Origin: Peribacillus frigoritolerans
GTDB taxonomy: Bacteria; Bacillota; Bacilli; Bacillales; Bacillaceae
Reading direction: 5' to 3'
Length of the DNA: 64,000 nucleotides
Assembly: GCF_004358755.1 (NCBI RefSeq)
Contig: NZ_SMZY01000006.1
Span: 1-64,000, forward strand
Shown: one piece after another, positions 26,680 to 35,438 of the stretch
How positions within the stretch are numbered: the stretch's first letter is position 1
Layout of the letters: each line of letters starts with the position of its first letter
The notes under the pieces: model-generated
The model's input: the letters and a program-made list of their open reading frames with translations, nothing else
What the model was told of the DNA's origin: nothing
Databases searched by the model: none
Made by a program: the position numbers and the translations under genes

Positions 26680-26871
26680 TTGAATAAAATAACAAGACTT
26701 AGACAGATCAGAGAGCAGCGTGGAGTACCTATTGGATTATTAGCACAACATTTAAACATTTCGTTCAGAGTTTTACTAAGCATTGAAAGGAATAAAAAAT
26801 CATTAGAGCCAAATCAAATCAGAAAAATTTGCACTTATTTCGATATAGGCGTAATTGATTTATTTGAGTAA
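26680..26871 (+). CDS. Small XRE-family helix-turn-helix protein
   Basis: 63 aa from TTG, with AAAAAGGACTGAG upstream. The whole protein is one HTH domain: ITRLRQIREQRGVPIGLLAQ, HLNISFRVLLSIERNKKSLE, ICTYFDIGVIDLFE. Free-standing HTH proteins of this length are typical of plasmids and phages. A clear terminator follows. Target unknown; the AT-rich cluster just upstream could be its own operator. Confidence 0.7.
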   Translation: MNKITRLRQIREQRGVPIGLLAQHLNISFRVLLSIERNKKSLEPNQIRKICTYFDIGVIDLFE

Positions 26872-26894
26872 ATTATTATTTACCGTCATAGGCA

Positions 26895-26919
26895 AAGTGA
26901 GCTGTTTAGCAGCTCACTT
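26895..26919 (+). terminator. Terminator of the XRE gene
   Basis: AAGTGAGCTG and CAGCTCACTT around a 5-nt loop, 24 bp after the stop. A T-run is lacking, so efficiency is uncertain. Confidence 0.6.
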
Positions 26920-27082
26920 ACACTTTAGAATATATATAAGTAAATTGAGCTCTCCATAGTTCTACCTCAGATTGGATATAAATTTCAAATTGAGTAATGA
27001 CTTAGCATTATTAAATTTAATTCATTCATTTTCTATTTGGTAGGTTCTTGCACTAAATAGACTAAATAATGGTACAAAAAAT

Positions 27083-27105
27083 GCTGCATTCGCAGCTTCT
27101 TTTTT
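27083..27105 (-). terminator. Terminator after the ica-like operon
   Basis: GCTGC/GCAGC stem flanked by AAAAAA on the left and TTTTTT on the right. On the minus strand the stem is followed by ATTTTTTG. It lies about 120 bp beyond the stop of the deacetylase gene. Confidence 0.7.
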
Positions 27106-27226
27106 GTGAATTATATAAAGAAATTAGGCCCTTTAATTCCTCATCTTATACTTAAGTTTTTTTCAAAGAAAAAATACATTATTGTCCACTTGCAGTTAAA
27201 ACAAGAAAATCCACCTATTTATCCAA

Positions 27227-28072
27227 TTACTCTATCCATGAATTTACAATATCATCAAATACCTCTTGATCTACTAGTATCCTATTTAACCAATAAGGGT
27301 CATTCTCAGATGTAATAGATCTAGGGGCAAGTATGGATGCACTCTTGAAACCTTCCTCTTGAATGACAGCTGCGGTCTCCACTTTGCCATTCCCATAGGG
27401 ATAGGCAAAGTGTTTTACATTCATTGATAAATTTCTTTTAATGGTGCTTTTGCTTAGAATCAGGTCTTCTTCAAACTCTTTAATTCTTTTGTTTTGGAAA
27501 AATATTGGCTCATTGTTTTCTAGCTCATGCATATTGAAGGTGTGAGAACCTATAGTGGCTAAACCACTTTCCTTCATTTCCTTTAAATCTCCCCAAGAAG
27601 CAAGTCTTAAATTGTTAAAGTTTTTTCCAACCTGTCCTGCAATAATAAACAGAGTGAAGGGTATTTCCTTCTTCTCTAAAATCGGAAACGCATTTAGATA
27701 CACTGAAGTATCAACGTCATCAAAAGAAATCCAGACACAGTTCTCAGGAAAAATTCCTGTTTTCTGGGCTTTTAAGACTTCGTCGGGATTTAAGAAATTT
27801 GCCCCTTTCCTCTCCAATGTATCTATTTGAAAGATGAAGTCATTTTTATATACATTGTATTTCGTTAATTCATCTGATGCTGTTAAAAATTCAATTGTTT
27901 TATTAACTGTATTATCATCCAGGATCCGGTGATACGTTAATCCAAGGCATCCGTTTTTGTCTAACCGTTCTGGAAATTCCATGGCTACCTTAGAGGTATC
28001 TAAATTAGTGAATAAGTTATATCCTCCATACAAGACAAAGAGAATGCCCCCCATCATAAAAAAATATTTCAT
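27227..28072 (-). CDS. icaB: Poly-N-acetylglucosamine deacetylase (IcaB/PgaB-type)
   Basis: 281 aa. N-terminal signal/anchor (YFFMMGGILFVLYGGYNLF), then the NodB-like deacetylase fold: LTYHRILDD near the start, WISFDDVDTSVYLNAFPIL (metal Asp pair), IGSHTFNMHELE (His ligands SHT..H) and HFAYPYGNGK. Family members partly deacetylate the exopolysaccharide PNAG outside the membrane so that it stays on the cell. It is last in the operon, 9 bp after the icaD-like gene. Confidence 0.85.
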   Translation of the reverse strand: MKYFFMMGGILFVLYGGYNLFTNLDTSKVAMEFPERLDKNGCLGLTYHRILDDNTVNKTIEFLTASDELTKYNVYKNDFIFQIDTLERKGANFLNPDEVLKAQKTGIFPENCVWISFDDVDTSVYLNAFPILEKKEIPFTLFIIAGQVGKNFNNLRLASWGDLKEMKESGLATIGSHTFNMHELENNEPIFFQNKRIKEFEEDLILSKSTIKRNLSMNVKHFAYPYGNGKVETAAVIQEEGFKSASILAPRSITSENDPYWLNRILVDQEVFDDIVNSWIE

Positions 28073-28081
28073 TGATTTCCC

Positions 28082-28531
28082 CTATTTCTTTATATCTCTG
28101 ATTGGGTTTCTTTCAAAAACAATCATTTTTGATTGCTGTAATGTATCATAATCTTTTTCATTAATTAACTGCAGGTTTAACAAATCCTCTTTGGTAGTAG
28201 GCAAAGGATACGTTCGCCTGTCTAATGATCCAAATCTTTTTTGATTATAAAATTTCCAGATCCATAACCCTACATAAAAAGCGAGCCACATGATTAAGGC
28301 GAGCAGCATAAAGGACTGAATATCCATGTTGGTCATTTTAAATGATGTTTTCAACTGACTGATATAAGAATCATTGAAGTTCAATAAAGCACTGACAAAG
28401 TAGAATATCACTGCAGCGCAATAAATCCACATGATTAAAGAAAAAAAGAAAATTGTTATTTCTCTCATCCACTTAATTTCAGATCGAATTATCAGTTCAT
28501 TTTCCTGTTTCCTCTGTCTGGACTTGACCAT
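28082..28531 (-). CDS. icaD: IcaD/PgaD-like membrane subunit of the PNAG synthase
   Basis: 149 aa; the start with AAAGGCGG 9 nt upstream lies inside the end of the glycosyltransferase gene (40-bp overlap). Two transmembrane helices (ITIFFFSLIMWIYCAAVIFY and FMLLALIMWLAFYVGLWIW) are followed by a cytosolic tail. Size, topology and location match IcaD/PgaD, the helper needed for full synthase activity. Sequence conservation in this family is low, so context carries the call. Confidence 0.75.
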   Translation of the reverse strand: MVKSRQRKQENELIIRSEIKWMREITIFFFSLIMWIYCAAVIFYFVSALLNFNDSYISQLKTSFKMTNMDIQSFMLLALIMWLAFYVGLWIWKFYNQKRFGSLDRRTYPLPTTKEDLLNLQLINEKDYDTLQQSKMIVFERNPIRDIKK

Positions 28532-29727
28532 GTAGCATAACCGCCTTTCCATCTGGATTTTATCGCTTTCGGAAGTGCAAACATAACAATTAAGGCATTT
28601 AAAATCCAGTAGATGACTGGGTACCAGGCAGCCCAAAAATAATACTTGGTGATATTGTCATATGCTGAATCCACTTTAACTGAAATCCATAATTGAATTA
28701 AGCTTAAAAAGACCAGTGCAAAAGAAGAAAATGTAATCCAGATCAATAACTGCTGAACGGAAGTTGCGGTAACAAAATAATATATAGTGACTATCCCCCA
28801 TGCCATAGACCAAAACAGGCTAATCCACTGTTCGAAATAGATTGGCCAGATTCTTCTATGACGCCAGTCAAGTAAGATACGCCAGTTTCTCATAATCACT
28901 TCCTGACCGCCCTGCGCCCAGCGGATTCTTTGTTTCCAAATCCCTGTTATGGTTTCTGGAACAAGCATCCAGCATAATGCACGCGGTTCATATCGAATAT
29001 CCCAAAAACGCTGCTGCAATTTCCACGACACCGATATATCTTCCGTGATCATATCACGGTCCCACAATCCCACATCTACTAACGCTTTCTTTCGGAACGC
29101 AACTATTACTCCTGATACAGTCATGATCTTTCCTAGGATTCTTTGTGTTCTTTTAATCGCGCCGATAATTGAAGCATATTCTACAAGCTGCAGACGACTA
29201 AGCAGCGTATCCCTATTTCGTATTCTTGGATTCCCCGTAACTGCACCAAGTCTCTCACCTTTATTAAGAAAATGATAAATCAGATAATGTGCTGCATAGG
29301 GATCCAAAAGAGCATCCGAATCAACACAAACAAGGTATTCAGCTTTAGAAGCATGACAAGCGATATGTAATGCATTTGCTTTTCCTTTATTCTCCTTAAA
29401 GTCAACCACTTTAAGTTGAGGATAGTGATCGACCAATTTTCTAAGGATAGTAATGGTGTTATCTGAACTACCGTCGTTAACAGCAATAATCTCTTTATTC
29501 GGATACGGTAATGCTGCAAGATTGCGGATGGTTTCTTCAATGGTTCCTTCTTCGTTATAACAAGGAACAAGTATACTGATCATCGGCCATTCAATGTTCT
29601 CAAAGTCTATCTTTTGCTCTTTTTCTCGGTATTTATAAAACAACAAGGATCCTGCTATCCAAAATAATGACATAATTAAAGGGTACCAAAACACAAATTC
29701 TGCTAGATTACTTATGATGCTTTCCAA
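28492..29727 (-). CDS. icaA: PNAG synthase glycosyltransferase (IcaA/PgaC-type, GT2)
   Basis: 411 aa from TTG with AGGAG 7 nt upstream. Membrane helix near the N-terminus, GT2 domain with ISILVPCYNEEGTIEETI, AVNDGSSDNT, VCVDSDALLDP (DxD), MITEDISVSW (catalytic Asp) and QRIRWAQGG (QxxRW), then several C-terminal helices. These are the motifs of processive beta-1,6-GlcNAc polymerases. It starts the ADB-ordered operon. An icaC/acyltransferase-like gene is absent. Confidence 0.9.
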   Translation of the reverse strand: MESIISNLAEFVFWYPLIMSLFWIAGSLLFYKYREKEQKIDFENIEWPMISILVPCYNEEGTIEETIRNLAALPYPNKEIIAVNDGSSDNTITILRKLVDHYPQLKVVDFKENKGKANALHIACHASKAEYLVCVDSDALLDPYAAHYLIYHFLNKGERLGAVTGNPRIRNRDTLLSRLQLVEYASIIGAIKRTQRILGKIMTVSGVIVAFRKKALVDVGLWDRDMITEDISVSWKLQQRFWDIRYEPRALCWMLVPETITGIWKQRIRWAQGGQEVIMRNWRILLDWRHRRIWPIYFEQWISLFWSMAWGIVTIYYFVTATSVQQLLIWITFSSFALVFLSLIQLWISVKVDSAYDNITKYYFWAAWYPVIYWILNALIVMFALPKAIKSRWKGGYATWSSPDRGNRKMN

Positions 29728-29768
29728 TGTAAAACTCCTAACATACTTAAGCGTGATTCATAAAAACT

Positions 29769-29778
29769 ACTATATAGT
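29769..29778. promoter_or_regulatory. Short palindrome upstream of the PNAG operon
   Basis: ACTATATAGT is a perfect 10-bp palindrome 42 bp before the first start codon, in an AT-rich promoter area. It might be a repressor site, but no regulator gene like icaR is next to it. Confidence 0.3.
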
Positions 29779-29910
29779 TATTTCTTTAAATATTAAATCA
29801 AATAAAACTAACTATCAAATTTATTAGGCATAATACTCATAGCAAAAAAGGAGCTGCCATGAACTGCACCCCTAACGTTAGACATTAAATTTAAAATATA
29901 ACAAATAAAA

Positions 29911-30096
29911 TTAAGTATGATCTTCTTTTTGAATTGTTAGCAATTCTATGGCTTTAATATTTTCAAGCAGGCGCCTTTTTGTAACAATAACTTCGTTATC
30001 GTTATAAACAGAAGTGTTCCGTGAAATATATATGAGTTTGTCTATATCTGAATAAATTTGTTCAAAAGTGTTATTTAACATTTTACTTATATTCAA
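29911..30096 (-). CDS. 61-aa hypothetical protein
   Basis: TTG start with GAGGAGGG 7 nt upstream. Helical, charged sequence (NNTFEQIYSDIDKLIYISRN, RRLLENIKAIELLTIQKED). It lies upstream of the PNAG operon in the same direction, 180 bp apart, so it could be co-transcribed or regulate it. Family not recognised. Confidence 0.6.
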   Translation of the reverse strand: MNISKMLNNTFEQIYSDIDKLIYISRNTSVYNDNEVIVTKRRLLENIKAIELLTIQKEDHT

Positions 30097-30201
30097 TGAG
30101 ATACCCTCCTCATGTAAGATAATAAGTATATTTTACCATCTATATAATTAAAATTATATGTTTAATGTAAAAATAAGGTTTATTATTAGTTCCAAAGATA
30201 C

Positions 30202-30229
30202 AAAAAGAGAATTTGAACATTCTCTTTTT
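30202..30229. terminator. Bidirectional hairpin terminator
   Basis: AAAAAGAGAA and TTCTCTTTTT around an 8-nt loop. The surrounding 30097-30479 has no gene and includes one intergenic element (GCCCCCGTTAGCTGAATAAC near 30347). Confidence 0.75.
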
Positions 30230-30479
30230 GTTGGGTATCTGTTTCATTGTATATGTATATAGGATTCTTTCTGGAATTAGCTATTTCTACTTGCCCTCTA
30301 GCTAAATGGAAAAAGGCTGCCTAAGCAACCCATTAATCTTTCATTAAAGCCCCCGTTAGCTGAATAACATAATCGCTCTAAAATTTGACTTTAGTATGGT
30401 TGATTATATATTTCGCATACAAGTCGAGTTATAATCACTATAAAAAGCATCTTAAATATTTACTTAGATAGGTGATTAA

Positions 30480-30836
30480 ATGATACCAAGAACGATAAGA
30501 TTAAAAGGTTTCACAAAAGAAAATAGACATGAAATGATAGATTATACAGTTAGGAGTATTTCTAATTGTTCAGGGTGGGTTACAAATCATACTATGTATT
30601 CCAATAAAATAATTGTTATTAATTTTGAGATAGAAGTTAAAGGAGTAAAGGATTTATTAAGTTTACTTAATAGTAATGGTATTAGTTTATTTGATGAAAG
30701 TATTAAAATAGCTAAAGATTTTCCCGAAAATCTTGTTGAGGCTAATAAAGACAAAGAAATAATGGGGTCTGTAAATATTACATTTATAAATGATGAACCC
30801 GATATAAGGATTCCGGTTCCTCCCATTCCAGGGTGA
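30480..30836 (+). CDS. 118-aa hypothetical protein
   Basis: ATG with TAGGTGAT upstream. The sequence (IPRTIRLKGFTKENRHEMID, then ITFINDEPDIRIPVPPIPG at the end) has normal alpha/beta composition and a proline-rich tail. Codon use fits the window. It may form an alpha-beta sandwich; family not recognised. No partner is adjacent. Confidence 0.65.
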   Translation: MIPRTIRLKGFTKENRHEMIDYTVRSISNCSGWVTNHTMYSNKIIVINFEIEVKGVKDLLSLLNSNGISLFDESIKIAKDFPENLVEANKDKEIMGSVNITFINDEPDIRIPVPPIPG

Positions 30837-31019
30837 GAATAACACAACTTTAAATTCTGTTTAAATACAAATCAAAATTAGGGATATGGCTTCTCAAGCA
30901 TAATATTAATGAATAATGAGTGCAAAAACAGAACCTAGAATTGCTTGAACTATTGTATTCACACTACTCACCACCCTTTTTTAATTTAGTCCGGCCAAAT
31001 TTTCTTCCCTCTCTAGAGA

Positions 31020-31257
31020 CTATTTTAAACAGCAGTAAGGAATAACAATATCCATAAAATTAGACTTACCTTTTACCAGATAAGCCCCCGATTGTTGAGC
31101 AATTCTTATCACTAAAATATAATGTCCTTCTGGTAACCTCGTCAGCAAATCAAGGGAACATTAGCTACTGTATTATAGAGAGAAACTGAGATTCCTTCAG
31201 TTGTTTCAAAAACTTTAATCTTCTTAATTTCGGATTCTTTTCCTTTAATAAATGCAT
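31020..31257 (-). pseudogene. Frameshifted 3' end of an unknown gene
   Basis: One frame reads AFIKGKESEIKKIKVFETTE-GISVSLYNTVANVP and breaks. Another continues TRLPEGHYILVIRIAQQSGA and ends YLVKGKSNFMDIVIPYCCLK before a stop. The two halves look like one secreted-type beta protein split by an indel. Part of the DNA coincides with a GCCCCCGATTGTTGAGCAA word, which is here coding. Confidence 0.5.
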
Positions 31258-31319
31258 ATTCCCTCATCTAAAGACCACTATTATCGAATAATAAATCTAT
31301 ATAAACAAGAAGTTTTTAT

Positions 31320-31496
31320 TTATTCTAGAGGTGCAAATCCCAATATAGTCATACCGAAAACGCATCCTTCACATAAATTAATTGTATTCTCTTTTTGGTT
31401 TTTATCGTCAAATGGTGCACATAATTTCGGCTCTTCACAACTATCACACATTGTATTTATATCAAAAGCACATCCATCTCTTTGTATAAATGACAT
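31320..31496 (-). CDS. 58-aa Cys-rich (zinc-ribbon-like) protein
   Basis: The start is the second ATG, six bases after GGGAGG. Two CxxC pairs (MCDSCEEPKLC and NLCEGCVFG) separated by ~24 residues suggest a zinc knuckle. It is one of three tiny CxxC...CxxC genes in the window. Function unknown. Confidence 0.6.
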   Translation of the reverse strand: MSFIQRDGCAFDINTMCDSCEEPKLCAPFDDKNQKENTINLCEGCVFGMTILGFAPLE

Positions 31497-31628
31497 TTGC
31501 ATCCTCCCGTAATAGCACTAATTTATACATTTTAGCTTATTCAAATACAGTACCCAATTAAAGGCGATCCACTTTGCTGCAATCGCCCCCGTTAGTTGAA
31601 GAAGAATTAAAGTTTTTAGGTATTTAAT

Positions 31629-32081
31629 TTAAGAAACGCTCATTGTCATTAATATTCGAGACTCGTTTGTCACAAAGCCGTTCTTTCTGAAAAACAACTC
31701 CGGTTTACCTTTGCCTCTCTCGGTTGATAAATATGCGGCATCGACTTTTCTCTGTGTAAGGATATTCCCTAAATATTTTAGTAAGCTCGTACCAACGCCG
31801 TTTTGTTGAGTATTATTTAGAACACAGATTTCATTTATGTAAAAGTGCTTGCTATCAGCCCATTGCTCTTCATTTCCGACTAAAAAGCCAATCATTTGAT
31901 TATTAGAATTAAAATAACCTATTCCAATATAGCCAGGAGTCTTACTTATATCTAACAATCGTTTGTAAGATGTTTGTAAACTCCAAGGTTCGTTCCAAGG
32001 ATTAGAGCTAAAAATATTGGTGAAAATCTTTGATTCTTCTTCTAAATCTTTTTCTGACAATACACGAATTGTATTCTGCAT
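31629..32081 (-). CDS. GNAT-family N-acetyltransferase
   Basis: 150 aa, GGAAGGAGG upstream. The acetyl-CoA site is represented by INEICVLNNTQQNGVGTSLL (motif A, Q-x-x-G-x-G/S) and the C-terminal LFFRKNGFVTNESRILM gives motif B. Single gene, bordered by intergenic elements. Substrate not predictable. Confidence 0.85.
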   Translation of the reverse strand: MQNTIRVLSEKDLEEESKIFTNIFSSNPWNEPWSLQTSYKRLLDISKTPGYIGIGYFNSNNQMIGFLVGNEEQWADSKHFYINEICVLNNTQQNGVGTSLLKYLGNILTQRKVDAAYLSTERGKGKPELFFRKNGFVTNESRILMTMSVS

Positions 32082-32262
32082 TAATAATTCCTCCTTCCAA
32101 TCAACCCTATCACAAATTTTTGTTTACCATACTAACTAATGAACTATCCTGCCCCGATAGTTGCATAAAGAAAAAGCTGCCTTAAAGACAGCTCCTGGTA
32201 ATCAAGTAAAGCACCGTTAGTGAAAGAAAAAAAGCATTAATTCTTAGCAAAACTTCAATGCT

Positions 32263-32643
32263 TTATTCTTTCTTTTTCCAGGACATTAAATCAGAAAATG
32301 CCAATCCAAATGATACACCCAAAGGAATTCCTAAATCCCAAACATCCATTTCCGAACGTCTAAAAAAATAATAAAGAAGATAGTGCAAGGCACTTAAAGA
32401 AATAAACCAAATAATAAACGTAAAAAGTCTTTTTCTTATTTGAATCCAATTTAACTTCCTTGTATTCGCAATAACTAGAGAGATGGAGAACAAACCATAT
32501 AGAAGAAGATAAATTACATATCCTATTATAAATTTAAGAGAAAGCGAAGTCTCAATATCCTTATATATTATAAATATCGTAAGTATGGTTCCTGCCAAAA
32601 ATACAATAAACAAAATTAAGTTTAACGAAATATATTTCTTCAT
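32263..32643 (-). CDS. 126-aa integral membrane protein
   Basis: Four predicted helices (LNLILFIVFLAGTILTIFII, FIIGYVIYLLLYGLFSISLV, FTFIIWFISLSALHYLLYYF, WDLGIPLGVSFGLAF) and a basic end SWKKKE. A plain small membrane protein of unknown function. It stands alone between intergenic elements and may belong to the accessory or immunity-type genes around it. Confidence 0.7.
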   Translation of the reverse strand: MKKYISLNLILFIVFLAGTILTIFIIYKDIETSLSLKFIIGYVIYLLLYGLFSISLVIANTRKLNWIQIRKRLFTFIIWFISLSALHYLLYYFFRRSEMDVWDLGIPLGVSFGLAFSDLMSWKKKE

Positions 32644-32832
32644 CTTTTACCTCTTACCTTCAAAGTCTTGATGCCTTTTGATTATCTCAAAATATCAGAA
32701 CTTATACATTGGTAACTCGTTCCTTGTTCAACTAACCTGCTTCGTTAGCACAACAAGAAAATGAGTTGCAACCGCAACTCATTATGGTCTTAAACTCTTG
32801 CCCCCTTTTCTGGAACAAGATAAGTACTTATT

Positions 32833-33258
32833 TTAAACATCCTCATCTAATTCTTCGGAATACGAAATAATAAACTCTTTTAGGTTTGAAGCCAATTCTT
32901 CAAATTCTCTCGTTTCGTGATACCAAATATAAACTTTGCTATCAATTACCCTATTAACAATTCGAAAACATAACTTGTCCCCAGTTCCATCCTCACCAAT
33001 AGTAATTAGCTCATTGGGTAACTCTTCATCTTTTACATCTTTATTTTGCCTTACTATGTCATCCCAAGTCCTCTTTAAGTTTTTAGGGTCTTTAATAGGA
33101 AAAAGCGTCCATTCACCAATTTGAGCATTATTAGATAGTTTAAAAAGCTCCTTGTATTGATTTGGGAAGGCTACATCCATTGCTTCCTCTGCTATGCTTA
33201 TATCTAATTCGGTAACACCAGGTTTTCTTGAATCGATTAAGTCAATAACGTCATTCAT
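32833..33258 (-). CDS. SMI1/KNR4-family protein
   Basis: 141 aa. N-terminal VTELDISIAEEAMDVAFPNQ followed by YKELFKLSNN, then GEWTLFPIKDP and a central IGEDGTGDKLCFRI. This fits the SUKH (SMI1/KNR4) superfamily, whose bacterial members are mostly immunity proteins for contact-dependent and Rhs toxins. No toxin sits beside it, so it may be an orphan immunity gene. Confidence 0.8.
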   Translation of the reverse strand: MNDVIDLIDSRKPGVTELDISIAEEAMDVAFPNQYKELFKLSNNAQIGEWTLFPIKDPKNLKRTWDDIVRQNKDVKDEELPNELITIGEDGTGDKLCFRIVNRVIDSKVYIWYHETREFEELASNLKEFIISYSEELDEDV

Positions 33259-33390
33259 TCACAGGCCCTCCCTTCATACTGTTATTTGATCTTTACTTAA
33301 AATACGTTCTTCAACAATCTTCCTGAATTCCTCAATAGGATAAAGCGATCTCACTTTACAGCAATCGCCCCGATTGTTGAATAAGAAAAA

Positions 33391-33900
33391 TTACATTAAT
33401 TCACCTATAAACCAGATTTCTCTTTCATATTGGGATCCATCATCATCAGTAATCACTTCATTATATCCTGATATTTGCATTTCATTAGAAATGGATAATC
33501 CCCATTCTGTCTTAATGCTTCTTTCATTTGATATATGAATCCATTTTTGATATTCGTTATTCCTATTAAAAAATTCTTTAAAGTAGGAGTCTCCTTTAAA
33601 TACAATTATTTGTGAATCCCACAAATCAGGCATATCAACTGCAACCACCACTCGAAACTTCTCTTTACCATTTGGTTTCAATCGGATTAGATGTTCAGAT
33701 CTGTCCAATAGTGTTTGAATACAGAGTCGCTTAACTTTAGTAGGTGTTTTATTGGATTTTATAAAATCTTGAGCAACTGGTAAGTGCATATGCCAATAAT
33801 CATTATAAAATTCCGAAGGAAACTCGATAGTGTTCTGTTCAATTTGTTTAACCATATATTTAGCTTTTCGATTAATACCACGAACTTTTTTCACTCGCAT
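33391..33900 (-). CDS. DUF3916-like hypothetical protein
   Basis: 169 aa from the ATG with GAGGAG 7 nt upstream. Starts MRVKKVRGINRKAKYMVKQI and has FPSEFYNDYWHMHLPVAQDF, WDSQIIVFKGDSYFKEFF and WGLSISNEMQISGYNEV. I believe this is the DUF3916 family of Bacillus proteins (from memory). Function unknown; often found among toxin/immunity and orphan accessory genes. Confidence 0.7.
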   Translation of the reverse strand: MRVKKVRGINRKAKYMVKQIEQNTIEFPSEFYNDYWHMHLPVAQDFIKSNKTPTKVKRLCIQTLLDRSEHLIRLKPNGKEKFRVVVAVDMPDLWDSQIIVFKGDSYFKEFFNRNNEYQKWIHISNERSIKTEWGLSISNEMQISGYNEVITDDDGSQYEREIWFIGELM

Positions 33901-33963
33901 ATTATAACTCCTCAATAATTATCGTAAGTTAGTTCTCCCAAAAGCATTAATCCTTTTTGATTA

Positions 33964-34030
33964 ACGCCCCCGATTGTTGAATATCATTTATGTTGTCTTA
34001 TCGAAGAATAGCTCCCTTTAGTTGAAGATT
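33964..34030. repeat. Intergenic repeat, 67-bp form (copy 1)
   Basis: Consists of two GCCCCCGATTGTTGAA-like units around a shared centre, with identical words ATCATTTATGTTGTCTTATC and GAAGAATAGC. It matches 37803-37868 almost exactly. Single units of the same element are scattered between genes across the window. Confidence 0.75.
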
Positions 34031-34049
34031 ATAAAATTAAGGGTTTTCT

Positions 34050-34487
34050 TTACAACGGCAAACTCATAGTAACTGTTCTTACATTAAAGCCCATTTTTTC
34101 GTACAACTTAATGGCTTTGTTCCCCACAAAAGCACTTAGACGCACTTCAGAGTGTCCATCTTGCTTTAAATGGTCAATCGCTGTTTTCATTAAACGTTTA
34201 GAAATTCCATATCCCCTAAATTCTTCTATAACAAATAGTTCATAAATAAATCCATTCAATTTATCAGTAAACTGGTCTTTACTTTCCCCTAAAAGAATCC
34301 AGCCCATTATTTTATCGCCTTCTGCTGCTATTAAGTAATAACTCCCCTTATTCAAAAGTGGTTTAACTAGTTGTTCGATTTTTTCATTAGTAGGTTTCAC
34401 TTCACCTAATGTGCCATCAAAAACTGCTTCTGGAGAAAGTTTAAAAACCTTTTTAAGTTCCGCATCGGTAGGTTTTCGAATATTCAT
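34050..34487 (-). CDS. GNAT-family N-acetyltransferase
   Basis: 145 aa; I use the internal ATG (MNIRKPTDAELKKVF) 12 nt after AAAGGA; an upstream in-frame TTG overlaps that site. Motif A is FVIEEFRGYGISKRLMKTAI (R-G-x-G-I/L) and motif B is NKAIKLYEKMGFNVRTVTM. Unlinked to the other acetyltransferase by sequence. Substrate unknown. Confidence 0.85.
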   Translation of the reverse strand: MNIRKPTDAELKKVFKLSPEAVFDGTLGEVKPTNEKIEQLVKPLLNKGSYYLIAAEGDKIMGWILLGESKDQFTDKLNGFIYELFVIEEFRGYGISKRLMKTAIDHLKQDGHSEVRLSAFVGNKAIKLYEKMGFNVRTVTMSLPL

Positions 34488-34602
34488 TAATTGAATCAGT
34501 CCTTTCAAATATCCTTTACCAGTTTAGCATAATATTCCAGATGATAGCTTCCAAAAAGACTATGAATACTATAATTCTTATTCAACTAAATGGCCCATTA
34601 GC

Positions 34603-35286
34603 TTAACAAGATACTTTATTATTTTTACTTAAATTAGAGATAATTGAAGGCAGTTTCCCTAAATCATCAATCATTAAATCTGTTGCGAAATTGTTCCATT
34701 GAATATCTTTTTTCCAAATTCCTTTCATCCCTACGTTTTGGGCAGCTTTTACATCATTTTCGGGATGATCGCCAACATAAACACTTTGATTCGGCGAAAC
34801 ATCGAGTTGTTTTAAAGCTCTCAAAAAGATATTGGGGTCTGGTTTTTTTAGTCCCTCCCATTCCGATACTAAGATAGTTTGAAAATACTTTTCAATACCT
34901 AAAGCCTTTATATTATCCATTTGAAATTGCCCAATTCCATTTGTAATCATCCCCAGGATAAAGTTCTTATTCCTCAATTCCTCCAACATTTCAAAAAGCT
35001 TTCGAAAGGGGATGCAATTATTCTTAAACTGGCTTATGTAATCTTGAAGTAAGTCCTCCCAAGTTACCCCTGTAATTTCAAGCTCCTCCGTAAGTTGTTG
35101 ATATACTTTATCTTTCCAAACGTATCCTCGGTTATCGAGTTCTATAAATCGTGTAATATATTTCTCTTTAGGTGTATGATTTACCCATTTATTCAATCGT
35201 TCATATTGGTTATCAATAAATTTCTTTACTGATTCGTCTCTATTTAACAAAGTTCCATCTAAATCAAATATGACAGCCTTAATCAT
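34603..35286 (-). CDS. HAD-family hydrolase
   Basis: 227 aa, GGGAGTGGGG 6 nt upstream. Motif I AVIFDLDGTLLNRDESV (nucleophile Asp), motif II MITNGIGQFQ, motif III Lys in EGLKKPDPNIFLRAL, motif IV YVGDHPENDVKAA. Sub-class with a helical cap between motifs I and II, as in phosphoglycolate-phosphatase-like enzymes. Substrate not predictable. Confidence 0.9.
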   Translation of the reverse strand: MIKAVIFDLDGTLLNRDESVKKFIDNQYERLNKWVNHTPKEKYITRFIELDNRGYVWKDKVYQQLTEELEITGVTWEDLLQDYISQFKNNCIPFRKLFEMLEELRNKNFILGMITNGIGQFQMDNIKALGIEKYFQTILVSEWEGLKKPDPNIFLRALKQLDVSPNQSVYVGDHPENDVKAAQNVGMKGIWKKDIQWNNFATDLMIDDLGKLPSIISNLSKNNKVSC

Positions 35287-35438
35287 TATGTACCCCACTC
35301 CCTGAATACGTTTTTTACTTTTATTCTATACTGTCAATCAACAATCAACATACCTCCTTCAACAAAACTCACCCGTTAGCAAAACAGAAAAAAGACCGCC
35401 GCAGCGATCCCCATCTTTAACTCTTGCTACCCGATAGT

